Shown here in pieces: positions 24,979-38,447 of a stretch of DNA of 64,000 nucleotides. The notes under the pieces are model-generated. The model saw only the letters and a list, made by a program, of their open reading frames with translations, searched no databases and was not told where the DNA came from. The stretch covers positions 2,486,001 through 2,550,000 of the forward strand of contig JAWRVZ010000048.1 of the NCBI GenBank assembly GCA_037043235.1. Reading direction: 5' to 3'. The translations under genes and the position numbers were made by a program. The number at the start of each line of letters is the position of its first letter. The first letter of the stretch is position 1. This stretch comes from Rhodeus uyekii. Its lineage: Eukaryota > Chordata > Actinopteri > Cypriniformes > Acheilognathidae.

Positions 24979-27964
24979 GAATTGTGGACTATATCTATGA
25001 CAGATGATGGAAAATGCATATGTCAGTTATCAATGGCAAAAAGTAAACTTCAGTTGACTTATTTTGGTGTGTGTGCGGTGTTATTTTCAAAGCACCTCAG
25101 AAGTCCACTGTAGCGAATATAACTCAATGATCAAATACACTCATAAATCAAGCATAAAGGGAAATATGTGTATTGATAATTTGAACAGATTATAATAAAT
25201 TATGAATACATATGCCTGATGCATGATTCGGCTTGCAGAATTAGTCTTTTTTGTGCACCAAACGAGGCCGTATGATCTTATATGAACTCTTACAAAGATA
25301 GTTCTTGAGGCTATAAAGAAGAATATTTCTGTTTTATGGTATTAAAAGTACTAAAAGTGTGTGGCAAAAAAAAGAAAAAAACTTTAAAGTGAATTATTTA
25401 TGAGCATTACAGAGACAATCAAGCGTGGGTAACATGGACTTTAATACAGGAAACTATAAATACAAACACCTAATTATAAAAGCACAGAATACATACAGCG
25501 AGAGAGAGAGAAAGTAACAGAATGGAAACTTACAGACACTTAACCCTTTGAGAGCCGGTAACGAAAAGAACCACACCTTGATTTAGGGGAACATCTTAAA
25601 ATGAATCTAAATATTTATAATGGATGCTTGCATTTGGTAAATTTGGCTGCTGAAATTGCATTTGTTAAATGTGGATGCATGGATTCGATGAGTTCCTTTG
25701 TTTTCTCTGTTGCTGGTGACGTTCCTTGAGGAATCCTTTGTTTGGCCGCGGGAAGTTCAAACGAGGTTACTCTGACGGTATGGTCACCGGGAAGAGGAGC
25801 AAAGATCGTGAAGAGGGAAGAGAGTTTGGCTCCGGGCGTCTGTGATTCTTAAAGACACTTGGGAGCGGGAATGTTTTCCTTGTCACCTAGTTAACAAGAT
25901 GTACTGTATGGCGTTGTCAGATTTGGCTCAAATAGGTGATTTAAAATATAAAATATCTTAGCATAACATAATATCATTGTTTGAAGCATAAAGAGAGAAA
26001 CATTTAGAAACTAAACATAGCAGGGCAAACATACATAAGCAGAGGGATTTCACCTTACACATGGTAACAAGTATTAAACATCTGAAGCTAACTACAAAAT
26101 AGGTAACTGCAAATTATTATTTTTTTAATTTTATTTTTTTACATTTTTTTTTTTTTTTTCATTGCTAATTTACTTGTTCATAATACATTGCATAGGGCCA
26201 GATTTACTAACAGCTTTTTCCAGTGCAAACCTTCTTTTGGAATTAAAAAAAAATATATAATTGCAGTGAAAAATAATAAGCACAGTTATTTTTGTGGCTT
26301 ATCTTATTGCTTATGTACTTATGAGAGTTTCTCTTTCAGATGATATTTAAATTAATCGTGCAAGGTTATTTAAGGTTTGCACTAGTCATTTTACTGGTGT
26401 TTGTGCCATTATTTACCAATAAAAAAAGTATGTCTTAAACCAGACACTATATGTGTATAATGTATTATAAAATTATTCATTACATAATAAATATTTTATG
26501 TAAACATAACAAAAAGTGAGTAAATGTTCTGTTTATTGTTAATGCATGATACCTAACGCACTGACTATTAATACATTTAAAAAAAAAAGTTTTACAGTCA
26601 CTTCCATCACCTTTTCAATTACTTTCCATCTGTGTCAAAGTGCTGTACACTTGAGAGCTTGTACAATCAGTTTATACATGAGCCAGACCAAAAATATATT
26701 GATTTGAAATCCCAGTGTTCAATTAACCGATAATTTATTCTATTCTCATGATGGTGTCATAGACTCCAAGTGATGCACAGCAGCAGGGCGGCAGCCAAAA
26801 TTAGAAAATTAGTTTTAGATCCAATTGTGCAATCAACATTTTTCTGTGTTTTGTTACAATCAATGATGCCATAAACTCTGGAATAATGCAGTGTGATATT
26901 TTAGACATCAATCTGCTGCAAAAATGTTAAATGCCTGAGAAGCATTAAATAGATATGACATTTGCTGCATTTGTAAATGAATTTATAGGAGAAGTCATGC
27001 TTCCTGTGCAGTTTTAAAGTTCAATTTTAAAGTTTATTGGGCACAACGTTTGGAGTGCAATAATGGCTATTTATGAAGACATAAAATGTTAATATGTCCA
27101 CTCAGCGTTTCATAAACTCGTAAATCAGGAGCAAAGTCCTTTCTTTCCCTTGTAGCTACTATTGAACTGTGTAATAAGAGCTACTTTAAAGCCTTGATGC
27201 GTTTGTCTCTGGAGTGCTCTCTCTCCGTTCCAATCAGCACTCGTGGCGTACACATTTCCAGCAGCGTGGACCGAGAGAAAAACAGGAGTATGACTGGCAG
27301 CTAATATTGGGTAGAAACGCACAATCTCATCAGAGTAGCATACAAAAAAGGTGTTGGTGTCCCAGTTCGAGGAGATCCCAGAAGAGGAAATGCTTCTTTC
27401 TCTTCCTCTCCTTCACGTCATTATCTCAACTAAATCTGAACTGGGACGCCTGGCAATATATGCACCCCTGTGTTCACAGTGGCAAGCTTCTGGCTACAGT
27501 GACGATACAAACTCCTGCCCTTCATTAGCATTGAAAATACTGTCGATACCATCACCAATTCCCAGACTTCTCAAACACCTTTTTCCCCTATGGACTCTGC
27601 ATAGCTGTCACTCCATTGTCTAAGGCAAGAGTGAGTAATATATTGCTCATGCTTAGGGGTGGGGATTTGAACAACATTATTCAAAGCATTAATATTAATA
27701 TTTTGTTATTTGTTTGTTTTGCGAGAACAATTCTGTTTTGAATGCATTTTGGAAACTTCTGGACTTTCAGTGTCACAGTATTTCAGCACTGTTAGAATTA
27801 ATTGGCATATAAAGTAAATTCTCCAAACATTCCTCTCACACAGTGTAATGTTAAATGGAATCCAGCTTCAGTATATCAGAATACTTTGACACTCTTATGA
27901 GCATTTTTTATTTATTTTTTTGTCATCATTTATGTCAAGATTGACTTCCATTGCATTGGAAAAC

Positions 27965-27965
<1 letters not shown>
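23421..27965. other. Intergenic DNA with (TA)n at about 24949-24975
   Basis: Long AT-rich stretch. A (TA)n tract lies at about 24949-24975, a short (GA)n near 25500, and T-runs near 26140-26160. The segment 25540-25900 is richer in G+C and contains 'ttggccgcgggaagttc'. The segment 27120-27600 is repeat-poor and of balanced composition. Neither gives a recognisable gene. Confidence 0.5.
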
Positions 27966-28011
<46 letters not shown>

Positions 28012-28026
28012 TATTATTATTATTAA

Positions 28027-28113
<87 letters not shown>

Positions 28114-28117
28114 TTTT
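27966..28117. repeat. (AAT)n joined to (ATT)n: inverted microsatellite
   Basis: About 45 bp of ATA/AAT units run directly into about 90 bp of ATT units (one interruption, 'tattaatatt', at 28021-28030), then a short TTTA run. The two arms are reverse complements, so one strand can fold into a long AT hairpin. Confidence 0.95.
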
Positions 28118-28680
28118 TAAAATATGTTTTGTGTTTCACAAAATAAATTGTTCAAAGTTCCATGAGAGACACTGATAGAATTTTCATTCTTGGTAAATTT
28201 TCATTTGACCATTTTCAAAGGAATATATGTTGCAAATCATATTTATAATGGATTTGAAATCCCAGTGAAAATCAATTGAATGAGTTTTTTTGCTGTCACT
28301 TTTTTTTCTTCTTTCATGTTCTCAGTTTAATGTCTTTCACTTTGAGATGTTCCTTAGTCATGTCATGTGATTCCCTGTTTCCCTCATGTGATGTTCTCAC
28401 TGTTGTAATTTCAACTTCTTCAGTTCAAGTTCTTGTAGAATTTGAAAATTACAAAAAAAGTTGGTCCTTTTAAAATGCTTATTTCAGTGCATCCCTGGAC
28501 AAAGACAGACAGTCCATAACATAAGAAATGAGTCACAGATCAGTCCATTGAGAAATCAACAACTGAGAGATTTCACATGTTCCAGTGACAAAGGTAACAT
28601 TTGACCATGAGCAAAAGATTAAAGCTGCCTTTTCAGCTCTGCTCGGCTGAAAAAAAGACCTTACACAAGTCAGGCAGCGC
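28118..28680. other. Intergenic DNA between two microsatellites
   Basis: AT-rich sequence. The segment 'gatttgaaatcccagtg' at 28251-28267 is also found at 26701-26717. No gene is seen. Confidence 0.5.
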
Positions 28681-28818
<138 letters not shown>

Positions 28819-29267
28819 CTTATTAAAGAGTTTATTGTTTTCGTTTTATTTTTATTTTTTTTGTCCCTTCAACATTGTCACACAGTTTTCAGTTAGTCTG
28901 TGACAGTGTCTGTTCTTTCATTTAAAGATTGTTTTATCATTATTTATATATCAGGAAGGGTGTTGAAGTCTTTTTGATCATATGTTGAATGGAAGGGCTA
29001 TAGAGAAATGGAGGATGAGAAGACATTGTCAGTAGTCGATTTATAGCAGCGTCTCGGAGAACATGCTGGACTTCTGCTGCCAAAGTCCTGCAGTGTTTCA
29101 TGTTTCATTATCTGAGCTCTGTAGACTAGAACTTCAGAGGGTGATGGTAGACGAATCCTTAATGGAGTTTCAGTTCATCGAGTAAAAGCGGGTCAATATA
29201 ATGGTCAGGCGAGCCGTTCGAGGAACCCACACACACTGACCTTGAACGTTTCACACAGTTTCACACA
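28819..29267. other. Intergenic DNA
   Basis: AT-rich sequence with no recognised gene or element. Confidence 0.5.
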
Positions 29268-29460
29268 AAGGAATAGTTCATCAAAAGAAAAGTCTGAGAT
29301 TTTTAGGCATGGGAAATGTATGAGTTTAATGATTCTGGTTTTGATCAGTGTAATTATTAATATGAAAAATAAGACAAACCATTCAAAAGTTTGAGGTCTT
29401 TTTAAAGAAGGCTGCATTTATTTGATAAAAAAAAACAGAAGTTATGAAATATTATTAAAG
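29268..29460 (-). repeat. R1 repeat fragment next to a 'ggaatagttca' element end
   Basis: At 29270 'ggaatagttcatcaaaagaa' resembles the terminal motif of the inverted-repeat elements at 61149 and 61596. From about 29375 'ccattcaaaagtttgaggtc' and 'ggctgcatttatttgat' match the reverse strand of family R1. The R1 fragment appears interrupted before the SINE-like copy at 29541. Confidence 0.5.
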
Positions 29461-29540
29461 TCTGAAATTTTTTTTTTCTTTTTCCCAGGATTCTTTTATC
29501 AATAGAAAGTCTTTTCAAGTTTAACTTTTCTGCAGCTCAA

Positions 29541-29672
29541 ACAGTGTGCGGCGCTTGCAACGCCAAGGTCATGGGTTCGATCCCCAGGGAAAGCAAGAAC
29601 TGATTAGAACGCCAATGTGTTTACTGAATGCAATGCAAGTCATGTTGGATAAAAGTGTCTGCCAAATGCAAA
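29541..29672 (+). mobile_element. tRNA-derived SINE-like element, best plus-strand copy
   Basis: It contains 'gcgcttgcaacgccaaggtc', the near-consensus B box 'gggttcgatcccc', the conserved 'agggaaagcaagaactgatt', and the tail 'ggataaaagtgtctgccaaa'. It lies within R1-like sequence: 'cccaaacttttgaat' occurs downstream at 29713. It may therefore have inserted into an R1 copy. Confidence 0.72.
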
Positions 29673-30529
29673 AATAGAAAACAATAAGATACATTTTAAA
29701 AAGCATACTGTGCCCAAACTTTTGAATAAAGCAGAGCAGAAGCTGAAGCAGCGGAGAACAAAATAATGCACACATCCATGGCTACTTTTTATGGTGACCT
29801 TTATTTTTTGGGGGTTGAAAAAATGTTTCAGTTCAAAGTCAGGAACCAAAGTGAAAGAAGCTGTTCCAGACCAAAATACAATGCTTTATGTCGGAGGTGA
29901 TGGCAAGCAAACTGAGTTCTGTCAAAGAGTAAAGAATCTTAAACAGCACTGTACGGTTTCGACCTTAAAGCTAATAACTTGTCACCAGTTTTTCTGCTGA
30001 CAGATGCAGTCAGCGGCCAAAACACCGACAAGCTGTACACAATAAATCCTGAATCCTGTTAACCCAGCTATCCATATGACAGTTCTCTCTCTCTCGCTCT
30101 CTCTCTCTCCTCAATTCTTTTTCTGATGAACTCTTGTCATGAAACGTCCTCAATGAAGATGTTTATTGATTGATACACAATCATCATTTATGCAAAAACA
30201 TCACATATGATCAGAGGGTTTTGACCACATGAACAGGGAGCGTGTCGTGTTCAATAAACAATACAAATTAATCATATATTATCAGCTATTCATCATAATG
30301 CTAGAAACGTATAATGTTGCTTCAAAATCTCCCTCTGTGATCAATTTCTAGTTGATATTTATTTACTCTTACAAATTTCACCTGAAAAAAAAATATTGCA
30401 CCACCCTAAATGTACAAATATAACACTGCACAAAATATTAAAGGTAATTACAAATTACACATAGGATCTCAATGTAATATTCAATATTCAGGACTAAATT
30501 CAAATCATGCATCTTTGCCGTTTCCTCTC
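29673..30529. other. Intergenic DNA with a (TC)n tract
   Basis: A (TC)n tract with one interruption lies at about 30083-30110. No gene is seen. Confidence 0.5.
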
Positions 30530-30682
30530 CAGAGCACCGGTTCTCACTTTCATTTTCACCAGAGCAATTAAAACTGATTCACAATAACATGCTTCCAATT
30601 TGGACATATTAATATCCCTGAAGTTTAACTGTCTTGGTGTTATACTCTGATGATTCAGTGCTCTGTTATTTGTTTTAAGCAG
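30530..30682 (+). repeat. Unclassified dispersed repeat (family R2), copy 2
   Basis: Homologous, in the same order, to 12410-12562 (see that copy for the shared segments). It has no coding capacity and its ends are undefined. Confidence 0.6.
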
Positions 30683-32839
30683 TGTGTTTAGTTCTCGTTC
30701 ATTATTTGACGTATGACAATGCAAGCGTTGCTTCCACTGATGTGAAATGACACAAAAGTCTGTTTCGAAATGAATGCAGTGTTGCTAGCGGGTTCGACTT
30801 ATTTAAATATCTGACTCACCTTTGAGTTCACAGTGGCTGTTTGCAAGCCTGTCAGCGTGCACTTTTTTATTTTATTTTAAGTGGTTTCTGCATGAATTGA
30901 TGTTCTGCATTGGTGTTAGAATAAATAACACTTCCTCAGACGGGCTGTGCAGATGCATGAAGGTCCAAAGGCTTATTTTGATTGCTCTAACTACAATTGT
31001 TGTATTATTGGTATTTAATAACAATAATAATACTTTTATTTCAGTGTGATTGAATTAATTGGGATTATTTAATTTAACTAGACTCATTCATTCACAGATT
31101 ATTCATTTTACAGTCATATGTACTATCAATTGGTAAACTGAACAAAGCTCTATTAGATGGGTTCAACTTTCAGTGTTGTGTTTTAGAGAGCATAACAACA
31201 TTTATTTTTCAGAAACTGTCAGTTAGTGTGTACCAGCAGTGAAGGTGTAAAATCAATGACGATGAAGAGGAAATACAATCCAAGGTGTTTTCTGAAAAAA
31301 AAAAAAAAACTGGCTCCCGAGCAAATTGCTAAAATAAAAACAGTGACAACCGAAGACCAACGTCTATAAAAGAAAAGGCAAATTGTATACAAAATTGAAA
31401 TGTTTTTATCCAAAAAGTGCAGCAAGTACTCCCACACACAAACAGCTAACACACTCGTGTATAGGGTTATTACATCTGGTAGTGAATAATAATTCTAAAG
31501 CAAAATAAAACTACAGAAAATACACAGCACAAATTATATCAACATACAACATCTGCATCACTCTATTAATTACAAAACGATACACAAACATTGCAAACAG
31601 AAATTATAATTTCCCTGATTTATCCCTGTGATATCATTAGAAATGGGAGTGGAAAGCTATAAACATGACAACTTTCGCTGCACATGGGTATGGCAGTAAA
31701 AAAAAAACTAAAAAACCTGACACACAATGCAAGGACAACCGTGTCTCAAATGTTTATGTTCATTTGGATATGGTAAATAATTTGTTCACGTTTGTAAAAG
31801 AATGTTAAACCATCAAATCATTTTGAATGTTAAATAAAACAAGCAAATATGCAACAAAATTAAACTAAACAGAGGGCCACATTTTGCATGACATCACATA
31901 AAAAGAACCAAATATCTAGTATAACTGATTTTGCTGGTATCTAGACTGTTTGTGTGTGTGTGTAATGATGGAAACGGTGCATGTGTGTTCATGCGCTCAG
32001 CACTCCTTTCAAAATAAGAGTCCTAGGTCACCGTCTAGATGAGAAATTCTGATGCATCTGAATAATTATTTGACATGATTCTGTTTTTATTTATACAAAT
32101 GTATGTGGCCGCCATATGTATTCTAGAAAAGTCAAATAAACTCACCAAAGGCCTAATTTGATGACTAAGGTTAGGCTTTAAACATAATGTTATAGTAGTA
32201 TATTATTAACAATAGTTATTCCTTTATTTTTCTCACAAAGTCAAATCTAACTGATTTGAGGAATACATTTAATTACATCAACATGATTTAATGAATGAAA
32301 TCTTTATCGGATTTAATACAAATATGAATTATTTGACAGCCCCATGTACAAGAAACGTAATGAAGATGAGACTATCAATGCAGCAGTATGTTTTCCACAT
32401 CCAAACGAGTCTAGACGTATTACTGAATTACACTTGATGTGACCCAAGATCTCGTTTGTAAAGTAATAAATAGGAACACAAGCTGTTTTCATCTCTATTT
32501 CTCTATCCAGACGCAGCTTTAGTAAATTCCTGATGAAAGAATGAATGAAAAATAATATTTTTTTTTTTCCTTCACCTATGGCATGATCCTATAAACATTG
32601 TCATGATTTGTTTTTGAACATTTCCCAACAGTTTACCTCCTTTAAATATTCTCTTTAGACGTTGTCAAAGCGGATGACATGTCTGTAGTGAGAAACATCA
32701 CAGTGAAGGCTGGGTGGGAAACTTGACTGTGATTTGTGATGCCTTCATGCGTGTCTTTGTTTTATATATTTATTTATTTCCCCTGCAAACTTTCTTTTTC
32801 CCTTTTTTTTCCCCCTCCCACTACAAATAAGTCAGCGGA
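30683..32839. other. AT-rich intergenic DNA
   Basis: No gene is recognised. A-runs are present (about 31295-31309), and a short (TG)n lies near 31954. Confidence 0.5.
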
Positions 32840-33920
32840 CGTGTATGATGTTATGCAAATCAAGTCTCAAGGGGACGACATGACAAGCCCTTTGGCAAAA
32901 AAAATCTATAGCGAGAACAATGAACAAGTGACTCGCAGACAAAAAGACCGTCTTCCCCACTTTAGATGCCAAAAGTATATTGGATGTCTGCACAAAGCTA
33001 GGCCACACATTTGTACGTAAATGATTTCATCCCTGTCGAAGGGTTTCAGCCTCCAAAATGAAGTGACTATGCAAATGTAAACATATGTCTGCGCTATCCT
33101 GCGAGGTAATTGCGATTAGCTCGAGGTGAATTCCCCTGCTGGGCGATTTATTGCGTGCTTGATTAATTACCTTTATCAAAGAACGGCCTTCCGGCTCTTT
33201 TTTTCTCCTAAGGCATGTCCTTAAAATATGTCGAATAAGCGGAAGGATGTTTCTCTGGGGTTTGTAAGCTCGTGAACGTGTGAAAGGTTAGCAAGGTGCA
33301 GAAAAACGAATCTGTCAGAATTTGTCAGAGGCAATCATACGGCGCTCAGTGGATGGGGATGTCAGCTGGGTGACAGCATTTTGGGTTTGTCAGCGTTTTT
33401 CCCGCCGTTGTTGTGAGTCGACACAAAATAAGAGCCCTTCTGAAAGAGGAGAAAACAATTATCTTAAGATTGCCGCATTTGATTGAGTTCATGACATTTG
33501 TGGAATCTGAATGCATTTGACGCTGTCAGGTTGATGGCCTGGCATAAAGCAGTGCTTATTTCATGCTTTACTGTCACCTAATTGGGTTGTCTGAAAATAT
33601 GCACGCGTTTTTCTCGCAGTATGCGGTTAATTGATTTAATTTATAAGCTCATGATATGCAATTGCTCTTGTCTAATTTGGAGCGATCGTCGTTATGTTGG
33701 AGAGATAATAAAAAGAGACATAACTAATGGTGGAGATTAGAGACATAAATGAAGGTGCTTTACCTCTGTATCGCTACATAATGAGATAAACAGCCCTGGC
33801 ATTTTTTATTTCACTGTTTCGTTACCAAATGCTTTCGGATTGAAGCCTTTTCATTTAACTTGAGCAATGCATTTTGGCCTCAGCTTCCTCTGATTAATGC
33901 TCAGCGTTTTGTGTAATGGA
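32840..33920. promoter_or_regulatory. Candidate conserved enhancer cluster upstream of slitrk5
   Basis: About 1.1 kb free of recognised repeats and less AT-rich than the surroundings, about 10 kb upstream of slitrk5. It holds two perfect octamers ATGCAAAT (32853-32860, 33069-33076) of the POU-factor type and a homeodomain-type 'gattaattac' near 33161. Five TGTCA/TGACA (TALE-type) cores lie between 33313 and 33393, and a sixth near 33524. This motif density and the lack of coding signal are typical of developmental enhancers. Function and conservation are inferred. Confidence 0.45.
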
Positions 33921-36824
33921 TCCAATTCAGAGCAAAAAACTTGATAACTTTAGACCATGCTGTCTCATTATATACAATATAAAGTGAATTTGGACATTTG
34001 AGACACACTTTACTATGTGTGGATGTCATTGTAATAGATACATGTCAAACCAAGTGCCAGACTGTGAAGATGAGGTATATGAAAATGAGAAAGCAGATGT
34101 TTTTTGTCAACACTTTGTGGGTAAAATCAATGAATCAATCAATTGACTTGAGTCAAACTTTTGTTTTCATGTGTATGAGTTATCTGGATTGACGGGTGGA
34201 TGGATAGACACATTGATCAATAATTTTAACACTTTGTTAAGTATGAAAATGAACTAAGGGTAGGCCAACTTTGAAATTGCCAACTCTATGTGTGAATATG
34301 AGTTCGTCAAGAAGAATTGGTATGAGAAATGTTTCTCAAAAAACAGTTTTATGTTGCAATTATGTTTGTGGACACTGGTACTACTAATGATTTAGAAGCA
34401 TCAAAAGCTCTGAGTTTTTACAGATCTAATAAAATGACATTTTGATGTTTTTAAAAGTGTCCAAATAATGAATCTCTAAATCTCTCTCTCGTTCTTCACA
34501 CTGTCTTCAGCCTCACTTGTTAACTCACTAGAATTTCCCTTTCCGTAGCATTAGCAGCATCTTTCTTCATTACACAACCAACCTAGTGGAGAGCCGAGTC
34601 GGTTTCTTTGGACCGTTGCTGTGGCTTGGCAGCACTGGCTCTCTGATGACAAGTTTCAGTAGGCAGAAAGCATCCTGGGAGAACTCATCCACCAGTCTGC
34701 TTTGTGATCTTCTGCCCAGGAGCTCAGAGAAGGGCCAATTTCATCAAATACTTCTAGCAATGCATGACCTGTCCGGTTTGAAACACTGGCTGTGAATGAA
34801 AAGAAAACTGAGGACTGGTTACTGTTAGATACGGCTGACTGTGAGGCTCGTGGGATGGGAGACGCTGTTAGGTTTGAAACAACATTTGAATTAAAACAGC
34901 TGACGTTTTGTTTCACATGCACATTCATTACTTTGACACATTCAATTGATCAAGCGATGCATTAAAGACATGTATGATGTTACAAAATATTTATTTTTTC
35001 AAACAAATGCCTTTTGATGAACTTTCTGATCATCAAAGATTCATGATTATCACAATTGCAAAACATATTAAGCAGCTATATTGATTACTAATTTAAAAGA
35101 ATATCGATACAGCATCAAATCAACATATTCAAATGATCAGCATGCGATGAATAATTAACATGGTTACATTGTTTGGCTGCTTTCTAGAGTACTAACATAT
35201 GTGTTCTTGATTTTATTGTCTTGTAATATTATAGTTCAAGACAACAAGCAGAAAATCAACTTACAGTCTATGAAGTGAGACGCTTTAGCTTATACAATTT
35301 AACTGTATGTAAATAGTCTATCCAAAAGAGTCATTTGTAGCAATGCACGCAAATTTACAAGCCTATAATATTCATTCGACATGGCACTTTAGTCTTTAAA
35401 ACTGCAAATATTCTCACAGTATGCATATACTCAAAGTTACAATGTTCTTTCTTGTCAAAAATAATATACTGTATTTGAAACTGAGGCTTGGAATAGGATT
35501 TCTCCCATTGAGAACGATATCTCCTGTCCTTCAGCGTTCATCCCTATGAACCTCAGAAGTAGGACTCAAATCACAGGCAAAGAAATCGATGATCCACACA
35601 GCAGAGTAACACAGTTTTTGCATGGAAAGTCGTCCCGGCAGGGTCTCCATAGTGATTTTCCATGGTAAATAAATACTCATTGGTGTCCAATTGAATCATC
35701 CACAGAGCTTTCAACTTTGAGGTTACAGACAAATATTTGCATCTCTGTTTCTATGAAGCTTTGACCATGAATAATCCACACCGAACCAGATCATTCACTT
35801 TGATTCTTGTCCGTCATCTTTGAATATGGAGAGGTGGGTGTCCAACTTGTGAAAATACCTTTATTCTACATATTTACGGCAGTCAGCGACAAATTTAAAT
35901 AACATGAGATGTACTTAAATGAATGCAAATGCACTTATCTGATAATTGAAAAAGAGAAAATGCGGTTAATGCAAGCTATGCAAAAAAAAATGTCATGATG
36001 ATATTCTTATTCGTTTTCGCAAAGTGGTTTTAATTAAGCGACCAATTTAAACTGGAGGACAAATAGTTCCTCTTGTGAGTTACAAAATCTATTAGTTTCG
36101 TCGCAGAGTAATAGGCTGGAGTAACCTCTTCTTTCTTTGGATTTCAGTCTAATGGCAAACAAATGCGATCCTCTCAATAAGAGAGTGTAGAGTAATGATC
36201 AGGTCATTAAAGGGCCATTATGGTTCATCTGCAATTTCACATATGCTAAGTAGTTTTCCTTTTGTTTGTTACAAGACTCGAAGCAGAACAAGAAAGCTAT
36301 TTAAAGCATGTAGAAACTGCATGAAAACAGAAAGGAAATAAACATCCATATTAAAAAATCAACTTTTTGAACCTTCGCATCCAGCCGAGGAGCAGCTTGC
36401 TGTTTGTTTATGTTATTATGCATTTTGATTCAGCCGTTCCTCCTGACGGATTGAACTTCTACAGTAGAAGTGTAAATTTTCAGCTTTTCATTGCAAAGTA
36501 ATGTACTGTAAAAACAACAGAAGCTGCGCTGATACGTCTGCTCGGAGAGACCGTTCAAACCCGCGCCTGTCACAAAAAAGAAATGTTAGTGTACTTTTGT
36601 TATGTTTTGAGGCAGTATGAAACTAGATTTCATTTTGCATTATCAAAGTGCTGACAAAGTAGTTTCCTTCTGTCTAAAATGAAAAACAGCACTCAATCAA
36701 AGACATAAGATTGAGGATTTGAAGAAAATATTGCAGACAGATTTACGGATGGATGAACGGACGGATGGATACACAGATGGACAGACAGCTAGATGGAATA
36801 AATAAATAAAATAATAATCATAAG
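33921..36824. other. Intergenic DNA
   Basis: No gene is recognised. The segment 34560-34870 is less AT-rich, with short frames open on both strands and no recognisable protein. The segment 36370-36570 is repeat-poor and may belong to a non-coding conserved block. Confidence 0.5.
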
Positions 36825-37065
36825 AAATGTTTCTTGAGCAGCAAATAATAATATTAGAATTATTTCTGCAGGATTACATTGAAGACTGGAAGACTGAAAA
36901 ATTCAGCTTTAAATCACAGCAATAAATTACATTTTACAAAATATTCACATAACAGTTATTTTAAATGCAAATAATATTTCAGAATATTACTATAGTTGTG
37001 TTTTGATCAAATAAATGCAGCCCTGGTGAGCATGAGAAACTTTTTAAAAAATATTCCATTGGTGT
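36825..37065 (+). repeat. Cyprinid-type interspersed repeat (family R1), near full length
   Basis: It runs from 'gaaatgtttcttgagcagca' through 'gaagactggaagactgaaaa', 'ttcagctttaaatcacagca' and 'ataaattacattttac' to 'gatcaaataaatgcagccct' and 'ggtgagcatgagaaactttt'. This is one of the two longest copies here, together with 55140-55350. No terminal repeats are obvious. Confidence 0.8.
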
Positions 37066-38447
37066 AAATACCAATTTTGCTCATTATTTTGTCATGCATA
37101 CCACCTTTTTAATGTCGTATTATAATCCATGACCTATAAACCTACAGTCTATGAATGTGTTATGTGTTCATACCTCTAAATGTTATGTCATGATCTGTTA
37201 TATGAATGTCGGGTCACTCGGACTGCTTACAGTGTCATCTGAATCAACATATGGGCCACATTTCATGTCAACCTGTGATCGATCAGTGTAAAAAATAATT
37301 TAGGGGAGAATGAGAATAAATAGCGTTGGCCGAGGAGCTGCATGAGAGATTAAGGACGGCCGATGGACGGCAAAGCCTCCTTCGTCCTTTCAGTGTGGGG
37401 AAAGAAAGCATCGAGCACGTCTACAGCAGTTCAGTTATTGTTATTTTAGCTTCTCAGAGGCTAAACGGATAAATAAATGTTCGGTGATGTTGAAAATGAC
37501 GTGGAACAAGAGTAAGGTCAGAATGACATTAACCTTGTTGTTCAGTCTAAGACGGATGTAAAGCCATGCATAATGCATCTTATTCTCTTGATTTCACAGT
37601 TCCGCAACTGCTCTCATTTCACTTGCAAAAGGCAAGGAGAATTGTAATTATTCAGAGTGTTTGCTAAGGCTAAATACTATCGCTTATGATTTGGGTTAGT
37701 GATTTAAACGACCCTCAACCACGCAAAGACATACTCAAATCACCACAGACTCGAGACAGTAAACTCGTATTACTATGAATGGGAGAAAAGTCAGCCCAAA
37801 TACAGCCTCCCTGTGTTTTACCACTCTGTCTTACCTGTCAAACAGGTAATCTTGTCTCGCCTCAGTCGGAATCCTAGTCGACATTTTACATCAGAGCGCC
37901 GGCTGATAAATGCTGCGCTTTAACTTTGAAACTTTTGATTACAACCCCGTCAAAGACCTGCATTATGAGCAGAAGCCAAGATGGAATATGCACTCTCACA
38001 CTGGCTGTAATATCCAGGAGTGATGTGTTTGTTATGCCTCAGTACCTCTTTATATGATTTATGACTGGCTGATAAATGAAACATATATGTGAGTTCTCGT
38101 TTTATTGCGGTAAAGTTAGGTCTGGAGACATTTGGCCGGAGGGTTATGGTGTGCTTTGTGGGAAGGCTTTTACATGCATAAAAAGTGCGGTTTATCCCAG
38201 CATTTCTGGGAAACACCATTGTGGAGGGCCAAGAGAGTGAGTTAGATATATGTACTAGAGCGTGATTTATATCACTTTAATTTTTATAGAAAATAGCCTA
38301 TTTGTCCATGTCTTCTGGATCCTTTCTCCTGTTTTAAGTTTCTTTACAGTCACATATCCAAACTTTAAGTAAGGCCAACTGGGTTTAAAACGTGTTTTAA
38401 TGTGCGATTATTGTCTAAAAGGTTGCTTTAAACACGACATTAATCAC
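37066..38447. other. Intergenic DNA, partly repeat-poor
   Basis: The segment 37290-38230 is of balanced composition with no recognised repeats, including 'gaggagctgcatgagagatt' near 37334. A minus-strand open frame at 37950-38219 has no recognisable features. It is a candidate for cross-species conservation analysis. Confidence 0.4.

Noticed and set aside
27920..28120. 66-codon frame rich in Ile
   Set aside because: It is produced entirely by the AAT/ATT microsatellite.
29575..29595. Functional tRNA gene suggested by the B box gggttcgatcccc
   Set aside because: No complete cloverleaf can be drawn around it. The same sequence recurs at four other places with a shared non-tRNA tail, so it is a SINE-like repeat.
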